In this document: positions 6,415 through 11,173 of the stretch, one piece after another
Layout: each line of letters opens with the position of its first letter
Position numbering within the stretch: the first letter of the stretch is position 1
Assembly: GCA_036939975.1 (NCBI GenBank)
Contig: JALLPB010001112.1
Span: 1-11,173, forward strand
DNA length: 11,173 nt
Direction of reading: 5' to 3'
DNA from: Cyclostephanos tholiformis
Taxonomy: Eukaryota > Bacillariophyta > Thalassiosirophyceae > Thalassiosirales > Thalassiosiraceae
Program-made: the position numbers and the translations under genes
The notes under the pieces: model-generated
What the model saw: only the letters and a program-made list of their open reading frames with translations
The model's database searches: none
What the model was told of the DNA's origin: nothing

Positions 6415-7144
6415 TCATTTGTCCAATAAGTAAACCTTCTCATGGTTGCATTTGTGGTAAGCAACATGGCAACTCACCACTTCATTATTCTTAACTGTGT
6501 AGCAGAGATACATGTTGCTCTCTGTTGTTGTGGTGTATTCCTCGCACATGTAGTTCATATCATATGCACATTTCCTTTTTGCTTTGCTTTTGTTGATGCC
6601 GAGGCATCTCCCCCAGCAGCACTTCCCCCGGGCCTTCAATATCATGTATAGTTGCACATCCTTGCTGTCACAAACTCATGGAATCCATCCTCATCAAAGC
6701 CACTGGCACTATTGAAAGTTGGAAGCAGCCAATCAAACACGAGATGAAAATGGATCACCCCGTGTTTGTCCCACATTTTGTCAAGGTTGCCATCCTCCAA
6801 CTTCACACCAAACTGCTCCACCAGTCCCATGTACGGTATTGGGTTGATTCCTCTCCCTTCTCCATCTTTACAGATTCACCAATCTTTTGCATTTGTCATT
6901 GTATACTTCTTCGGCTCATCCACAGCTCCAATTTCCTCATCATCTATCATCGTCGCATCTGGTCATCCCTTTTGTACCCCTGCCACCAGGAGTTGGGAAC
7001 CAGCATGGGAAGGCCAACAAGAGATGCAGTCCATTCCTTCTCAATGGTGTCAAGGTGTTGGTGCAGGGGGAGGCATTGCAATAGCAGTGTGTTGAAAAGC
7101 AGAAGTGAGAGAGAAGTTGTGTCATGTGGTTGTGTCGAATTTTT
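6415..7144 (-). pseudogene. PiggyBac-like transposase relic lacking its catalytic core
   Basis: Three minus-strand fragments lie in protein order. (1) 6947-7144 contains EKEWTASLVGLPMLVPNSWW (ending about 6983), like an N-terminal domain of diatom piggyBac-type (DDE_Tnp_1_7) transposases. (2) 6642-6875 reads DGEGRGINPIPYMG, then HGVIHFHLVFDWLLPTF and FHEFVTARMCNYT, resembling the segment just before the DDE core. (3) 6415-6657 reads GKCCWGRC, KSKAKRKCAYDMNYMCEEY, MYLCYTV and CHVAYHKCNH, a Cys/His-rich zinc-binding tail like the C-terminus of that family. Fragments 2 and 3 overlap by 16 bp, so the roughly 400-residue catalytic core has been deleted with a sharp junction near 6642-6657. Stops (6876-6878, 6947-6949) and frame changes further break it. 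It cannot catalyse transposition. Family assignment is from memory of diatom proteins, not a search. Confidence 0.6.
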
Positions 7145-8300
7145 TTAGCTAGAGAGATCGCTAGTTGTTTGCATGGATCTCAGAGTGCAAAATGGACCCT
7201 CTACTCAGCCCCTTGAAGTTGCAAGCTTCATCTAGGGGTCTAGTGATGTTTGTTGTAGAGGAGGAGCATATCTAGCTGGCATTCTTTTGGCTAGCTCAGC
7301 TGCCTAAAATTGGTGGAGAAACTACATTTTCCAAAGCTAGAAAAAAATGGTTGCAGATATGTGTCCATAGCTGTTAAGCTGTCAAGGAGCTAAAAGAGGC
7401 AGTGTTGGTCATTTTCCTGTCATCCCTAAAGTAATGAAATTCACCTTGACAGTCAGTGTATCAATTTTTTTGTTGTTAAAATTCTGTTACTTTCCCAATA
7501 GTGGCATCCAGTGGCTTTTATCAAAGCCCTGGACCTATGCTATTAGGAGATGCACTCAGTGTCACACTGGTGCATCCACAAGACCATCAAAATGGTTGGC
7601 AATCGAGTTACATTTCATCATTGTCAATTATTTTGCCATCATCATAAATGTAGCTAATTAACATAGCAATACATAATTTAGACTAATTAAAAGCTACAAT
7701 AACAATCTTTACAATTTTTTGTCTAAATGTATTATATGGGCGCCCAATGACAACAATGGAGGCCATTTTGGCAACCATTGTCCTTGGCGGGCATTTGATT
7801 TTGTGAAAAATAAAGTGATTGATACAAATATCATATTAATATCTACTTACCATATCTCTTTGAGTAATTGCCTCACCCAACCCTTCAGTGATTGTTTGGA
7901 TTCATTAAATCCTTGCCATTGGAGGGCTCTGCCACCATGGTTGAAGTGTTTGTGGCAGTTTTTGTGTGTTGTGACCATTCTTGTGAAATCATGTCATCAT
8001 ATGTAAAACTTAGTACAAAAATAACCTAAAAAGAAGGTTATTGGTGTGACTTTGTGCCCCTCATTAGCTTGCACCATACCCTTATCTTTTGTTGCTGCAC
8101 AAGGTACATTACTACAAATTCATATTTTACAAATTGTATACCTTGTGACCAATAATATCTTACAATATAATATGTACATTTATACCACCCCATTCCCAGT
8201 CATTCCGGAATCAGCAACCAAATCAAGGCCAATCTACACTAAAATCATAGTGTTTTGTTGAACATATGCATGAATATTGACAGCCACTGGACTTCTTCTG
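7145..8300. other. Intergenic stretch without a supported gene
   Basis: A/T-rich sequence. The part at 7147-7340 is rich in AGCTAG/CTAGCT words (7147, 7159, 7272, 7289, 7335) with weak dyads and could be the 5' non-coding end of the transposase relic. A 75-codon frame at 7434-7661 begins with a hydrophobic run but has no family resemblance and looks like chance. I see no RNA gene. Confidence 0.5.
7371..7382 (+). repeat. CTGTTAAGCTGT motif, right of the transposase relic
   Basis: Exact copy of the 12-mer at 41-52 and inverse of that at 6001-6012. Its TTAA (7374-7377) is the first TTAA to the right of the transposase relic. Together with the left copy it brackets 1.37 kb holding the relic. Confidence 0.35.
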
Positions 8301-8365
8301 CTTATGCAAATGAAATCAAATGAGAGTGTGCAGTGGGCTTTACAATTTTTCCATATTTCATAGTT

Positions 8366-8401
8366 CTGGTACTAAAATATACATATATAGACCAGTACCA
8401 G
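8366..8401. repeat. 8-bp inverted repeat CTGGTACT / AGTACCAG
   Basis: Perfect arms at 8366-8373 and 8394-8401 with a 20-nt A/T-rich loop; a transcript could form a hairpin. No adjoining gene makes it a terminator. Confidence 0.3.
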
Positions 8402-8482
8402 TATTGGCATGGGAGGAAAAGAAAAAAAACATCACTAATTTTTATTAGAAGTGCAATAGTGACCCACAAACACAATTTGATT

Positions 8483-8656
8483 ATGGTTTCCAAGGCTTCA
8501 CCAGGATCTGCCAAACCCAAGATGAACAAATTATTCATTCATATGGCACCTGCATCTTCTGACCATGCATGCACTGAGGTGACTGAATTAAAGTGGCACT
8601 ATAAGTTTATTATTGACCAAGATCCTAAGTGGTGGGACAGAGGTTGGTGCAATTAG
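8483..8656 (+). CDS. Short hypothetical reading frame, 57 codons
   Basis: From ATG 8483 the frame reads a hydrophilic, fairly coding-like peptide beginning MVSKASPGSAKPKMNKLFIH and ending in FIIDQDPKWWDRGWCN before TAG 8654-8656. The Lys/Ser/Pro-rich start and Trp-rich end are unusual for random A/T-rich DNA. The open frame extends further upstream without an obvious start. No family recognised; it may be the first piece of another mobile-element protein or chance. Confidence 0.2.
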   Translation: MVSKASPGSAKPKMNKLFIHMAPASSDHACTEVTELKWHYKFIIDQDPKWWDRGWCN

Positions 8657-8732
8657 CTAGGCGGAAGCTAGGTAAAAAACTACACCCAACCATAGCAGCT
8701 GCCAGTGCCCCATGGCCCTCATGGTGCCCCCT

Positions 8733-8747
8733 CACACACACACACAC
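8733..8747 (+). repeat. (CA)n microsatellite
   Basis: CACACACACACACAC, 7.5 dinucleotide units, in non-coding sequence between 8657 and 9142, where I see no gene. Confidence 0.85.
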
Positions 8748-8795
8748 TAATGCAAACAACAATCAGTAAATTTACTATGCAACAGGTATATCATT

Positions 8796-8831
8796 GTCAT
8801 TGTTGTTGTCATTGTTGTTGTCATTGTTGTC
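8796..8831 (+). repeat. 12-bp tandem repeat GTCATTGTTGTT, three units
   Basis: Units at 8796-8807, 8808-8819 and 8820-8831, the last ending in C instead of T. They share TTGTCATTG with the hexamer array at the right end of the window. Confidence 0.85.
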
Positions 8832-9142
8832 TTAGCTGGGAATGTTGGCGACATGTCACCAATGTGTCGTCAATGTGTTGGAATGTCACCAAAATTTGGC
8901 CCAATCGCCTGTTGGTGCCAACACAAAAACACTACTAACACAAGATTTTGTGTCAGCTAATTTTAGTGCCGACACCTAAGCTCATCTTATGGTAGACCCC
9001 CACAAACACCCATACCAAGAACCTACATACAAACAAAGTTCCACCCCCCTCCCAAAAATTCTGATGCAATACACACCCACACGCCAGCTTCACTCTCACA
9101 ATTGCTGCTCATAGCACTGCCCCCCCTCCAGAGCTGGCGGCC

Positions 9143-9894
9143 ATGGCCATGATGGCTCTGCTGGCCCTTGTGCCCCCACCAAACTTAAAGAATCATCGAG
9201 TTCTTGTGACGATACCATTAGCTCCCCCCTTGGCAGCTGCATCCACCAATGCAAACAAAATCTGGCTCCCCTTGCACCTTAAAAAAAAGAAATGTTGCAT
9301 CAAAAACAGGTTGGCCGCACCAATGAGTGGAAGCAGAAGGAGGCACAAAACCTTTCCCACATCCATGTGATGACACTAATTGCTGCCGAGAGATCAAAGC
9401 CACAGGAGAACCGTTGTATGACCATTCAGGTCATTGACCAGGTCAAGGCAGAGTTTAGGCTCCATGGGATCCGTGTCGACAATCAACAAATAAATTGCCC
9501 CAGGGATGATCGGTCAGTTTCCCATTGCAAGCAATTACTGTGGGTTGATCCTGCCAAATGCATTTCATCTTCTTGCCTTCGCCTTCAAGGCAAAAATTCA
9601 AATAGACCAAGTGAATAGCAGCTCCCCCGAGTGGTTGGATATCATTCGATTTATCAATTGTTGCTGTGGGGTCATTGATGAGCTGGGGGGGAGAATAAAA
9701 ACAACAATCTTTGAGCAAGTGATGTGGGTGATGCTGGTGAAACTAAACATAACTTTTACCTCTCCTGTTGAGGAGCAATGGCTCTGCTGGACAATCAACA
9801 TATGCAAATCTTCTCATGTGGTTTGTAAACTTTCGTAATTTTTTTGGTTGAGAAAGAGTTTGCCCAGGAAGGAGGCTATGGGGAGGGTCGCATG
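9143..9894 (+). pseudogene. N-terminal half of a diatom-type transposase-like relic
   Basis: Coding remnants run through several frames. 9143 to about 9285 is Pro/Ala-rich. About 9292-9497 reads TNEWKQKEAQNL, then AAERSKPQENRCMTIQVIDQ and VKAEFRLHGIRV. About 9497-9838 reads GMIGQFPIASNYCGLILPNA, AFAFKAKIQIDQVNS, INCCCGV and SPVEEQWLCWTINICKSS. 9841-9894 reads FLVEKEFAQEGGYGEGRM. The order resembles the N-terminal helix-turn-helix-like part of a large DDE-type transposase-like family I recall from diatoms, in which the DDE domain follows. The frame changes at an A8 tract near 9280, at 9491-9500 and at about 9840 are disabling. The expected catalytic middle is absent: the C-terminal part begins immediately. 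Confidence 0.5.
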
Positions 9895-10451
9895 TGACAG
9901 AGGACAACGTAATCATTGGGATGGAGATGAAGGACAGAAAGATAAAAATCATCGAGTTGGAGAAGGAATGGAGGATAGAATTTTTGGAGAAGAGGGAGGT
10001 GGCACTAATCATTCTGTATCACCTTGAACACGAGCTCAATGGCGTGATAGATCATCTTTCAGATGTTGATCTGAAAATTTTGCTGAGGTGGAAGGGCAGT
10101 TCTGTTTCTAAAATGGGGAATATGGTGAGCAAGCATGTTCATTATAAAAAATTTGTTAGCGATGGGACCGGTGGCAACAATGAATCAAATAATCTCATAC
10201 TGTGGACAGACGACAATGAAAACAAGCTAGAGCAGCTAATAACTGCTCCCATACCAATCAGTAAAACCGCCTATGGGCGGTTCAATGTGCAGAAGAAGAG
10301 GGATGCCATTTTGGCATATGAAAAAATGTCTCCTGAGGAGAAATCGCCATTCCTTCAGCAGTGTGCCAAGTTGGACGCTGTGACAAATCAGCCCCACCAA
10401 AAATTAAACCAGTTTAGAGAGCATAATATATTAGTTTATATTTTCCCATGA
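9852..10451 (+). CDS. C-terminal SAP-like part of the same transposase-like relic
   Basis: An open frame of about 200 codons with no stop from 9852. There is no ATG near its 5' end: a GTG lies at 9894 and the first ATG at 9921, so independent translation is doubtful. After a charged, coiled-coil-like stretch (KIKIIELEKEWRIEFLEKRE), residues encoded at 10056-10160 (HLSDVDLKILLRWKGSSVSK, then MGNM) look like a SAP-type DNA-binding helix pair. Next come LWTDDNENKLEQL, AYGRFNVQKKRDAI and EKMSPEEKSPFLQQCAKL. This order matches the C-terminal end I recall for the family whose N-terminal half lies just upstream. The frame is unbroken, so this part is either younger or better preserved than the N-terminal half. 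No function beyond possible DNA binding can be claimed. Confidence 0.45.
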   Translation, partial: ERVCPGRRLWGGSHVTEDNVIIGMEMKDRKIKIIELEKEWRIEFLEKREVALIILYHLEHELNGVIDHLSDVDLKILLRWKGSSVSKMGNMVSKHVHYKKFVSDGTGGNNESNNLILWTDDNENKLEQLITAPIPISKTAYGRFNVQKKRDAILAYEKMSPEEKSPFLQQCAKLDAVTNQPHQKLNQFREHNILVYIFP

Positions 10452-10527
10452 TATTATTGTATTTTATCATTAGATCAAGTGGCGACCATGTCCATGATTG
10501 TCAAAAAAAATCAAGATAAAAAAATCA

Positions 10528-10543
10528 CCCCCCCCTTATAAAT
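10528..10543 (+). promoter_or_regulatory. C8 run followed by TATA-like TTATAAAT
   Basis: C8 (10528-10535) is followed by TTATAAAT (10536-10543), resembling a TATA box, 123 bp before the ATG at 10666. The stretch 10452-10630 is otherwise non-coding. Weak evidence. Confidence 0.2.
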
Positions 10544-10630
10544 CATTCCAATGCTCCACTTGACGAGTGATTAGGACAAAACCGCATGAGCTAATGTTAG
10601 ACAGTAGTGTGGTGAGACCGCCAGTGCCAG

Positions 10631-11026
10631 GGGGTGGTCATCCAACTACTGCGGGTGGTTGAACAATGGTACAACACTGTGGTGGTCCAACAATCAAGCC
10701 TACTATAAAATCCGTCCACCCCCACACAACTCCAACACAAACCCCTCCGATATTCGCCTCATCTGGCATTCTTAACAAAGCCGCGCCTCCTGTCGCTAGT
10801 CAACAGTGTGACGCATCTTCCTATGTCCTGAGGAGGTCGTCCAACTATCTGAAACTGATGAACCAAGATGGTTTCAGGTGGTGATCCAACCACCTACCCT
10901 ACCACTCGAAAATTACCCCACACAACCCCCACACAACCACCTCCGATACTTGCATCACCGGCCATTTGGGGCAATGCCGTGCCACCCATCGCACGCACAT
11001 GGTGTGAAGAGGCCACCAATGCGGGG
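10631..11026 (+). repeat. Diverged tandem duplication, about 197-bp period
   Basis: Copy 1 spans about 10631-10829 and copy 2 about 10830-11026. Landmarks: GGTGGTCATCCAAC (10633) pairs with GGAGGTCGTCCAAC (10832); GGTGGTCCAAC (10681) with GGTGGTGATCCAAC (10877); and the CACACAAC encoding HTTPTQ (10723) with that at 10919. Offsets are 199, 196 and 196 bp, so the copies lie in different reading frames. Each copy also holds two versions of the GGTGGT-CCAAC word, hinting at an older internal duplication. Confidence 0.75.
10666..10884 (+). CDS. Pro/Thr-rich hypothetical peptide, copy 1
   Basis: A 72-codon frame from ATG 10666 with the segment HPHTTPTQTPPIFASSGILN and then KAAPPVASQQCDAS. It is Pro/Thr/Ser-rich, probably disordered, with no domain. 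About half of 46 aligned residues match the peptide of copy 2, although the period shifts the DNA frame. That suggests the repeat unit was once translated. Independent expression is uncertain. Confidence 0.25.
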   Translation: MVQHCGGPTIKPTIKSVHPHTTPTQTPPIFASSGILNKAAPPVASQQCDASSYVLRRSSNYLKLMNQDGFRW

Positions 11027-11080
11027 GAGCAGCCATATGATGATGTCAATATGATGATGGGGGGTGGGTTTGGCCAGTAG
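10868..11080 (+). CDS. Pro/Thr-rich hypothetical peptide, copy 2
   Basis: A 70-codon frame from ATG 10868 containing LPHTTPTQPPPILASPAIWG and then NAVPPIARTWCEEA, ending in a Met/Gly-rich tail (NMMMGGGFGQ). It overlaps the end of copy 1 by 17 bp in another frame. Low complexity, no recognised domain. It could be the N-terminus of a gene continuing through splicing beyond the window, or a repeat relic. Confidence 0.25.
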   Translation: MVSGGDPTTYPTTRKLPHTTPTQPPPILASPAIWGNAVPPIARTWCEEATNAGEQPYDDVNMMMGGGFGQ

Positions 11081-11110
11081 CTGGTGATGCCTCAAATTGT
11101 GTTGTCCTCA

Positions 11111-11173
11111 TTGTCATTGTCATTGTCATCGTCATTGTCATTGTCATTGTCATTGTCATTGTCATTGTCATTG
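11111..11173 (+). repeat. TTGTCA hexanucleotide microsatellite running off the window
   Basis: Ten hexamer units (11111-11170), nine TTGTCA and one TCGTCA (11129-11134), plus a partial unit at the edge. On the minus strand the unit is TGACAA, which in one frame would encode alternating Asn-Asp, so it could belong to an acidic low-complexity tract of a gene to the right. The true length is unknown. Confidence 0.95.

Noticed and set aside
7434..7661. 75-codon frame with a signal-peptide-like start
   Set aside because: A/T-rich, no recognisable motif, the hydrophobic start arises from a T-run.
8302..8538. 78-codon minus frame with hydrophobic segments
   Set aside because: Antisense to the more coding-like 8483-8656 frame and rich in Leu/Ile/Phe from A/T bias.
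8796..8831. Possible CRISPR-like array
   Set aside because: Repeats are contiguous 12-bp units without spacers; this is a simple tandem repeat.
10475..10563. 8-bp inverted repeat TCAAGTGG / CCACTTGA as a terminator or element end
   Set aside because: Arms are short with a 73-nt gap, which is expected by chance at this length; no target duplication seen.
8701..10628. GCCAGTGCC at 8701 and 10620 as ends of the second transposase relic
   Set aside because: The copies are direct, only 9 bp, not inverted, and without adjoining target duplications.

Overview
The window looks like nuclear DNA of a unicellular eukaryote, most likely a centric diatom or related stramenopile. Gene density is low. The long intergenic stretches are A/T-rich and carry microsatellites and homopolymers (G13, C8, CA repeats, TTGTCA hexamers). 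The one intact large gene has no visible intron and a signal-peptide-like start. Two decayed transposase-like genes resemble families I remember from diatom genomes. That taxonomic call is inference; no rRNA or other marker gene is present.

Layout. Positions 1-620 hold a dyad-symmetric TGACGT element and then a RING-finger gene (+). Its C-terminal cysteine-rich IBR/RING2-like half sits in another reading frame, so the gene is frameshifted or carries a base error. Positions 620-1068 are non-coding, with two E2F-like motifs. From 2319 down to 1069 (-) there is a chain of open stretches ending in a clear pair of EF-hands; I read it as a broken or multi-exon EF-hand gene. Positions 2504-3290 (+) hold coding-like but stop-ridden sequence of unknown family.

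Positions 3468-5618 (-) carry the only full-length gene: a 716-residue class I SAM-dependent methyltransferase with an NPPF active-site motif and a probable targeting presequence. Its upstream region (5789-5930) has six copies of a GCAAT motif, mostly about 19 bp apart.

Positions 5940-7400 contain a minus-strand piggyBac-like transposase relic that keeps its N-terminal domains and C-terminal zinc-binding tail but lacks the catalytic core. The nearest TTAA on each side lies inside an inverted copy of one 12-mer. Positions 7145-9140 hold no gene I can support except perhaps one 57-codon reading frame; they contain simple repeats. Positions 9143-10451 (+) contain a second transposase-like relic with the same architecture: N-terminal part and C-terminal SAP-like part retained, catalytic middle gone. 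Positions 10631-11026 are a diverged tandem duplication of about 197 bp encoding a Pro/Thr-rich peptide twice. The window ends inside a TTGTCA microsatellite.

The genes form no operon or shared pathway. The picture is a mobile-element-rich region around one intact methyltransferase gene and one damaged RING gene. The observations most worth checking are the two core-deleted transposase relics, the split RING/IBR gene and the GCAAT array upstream of the methyltransferase.
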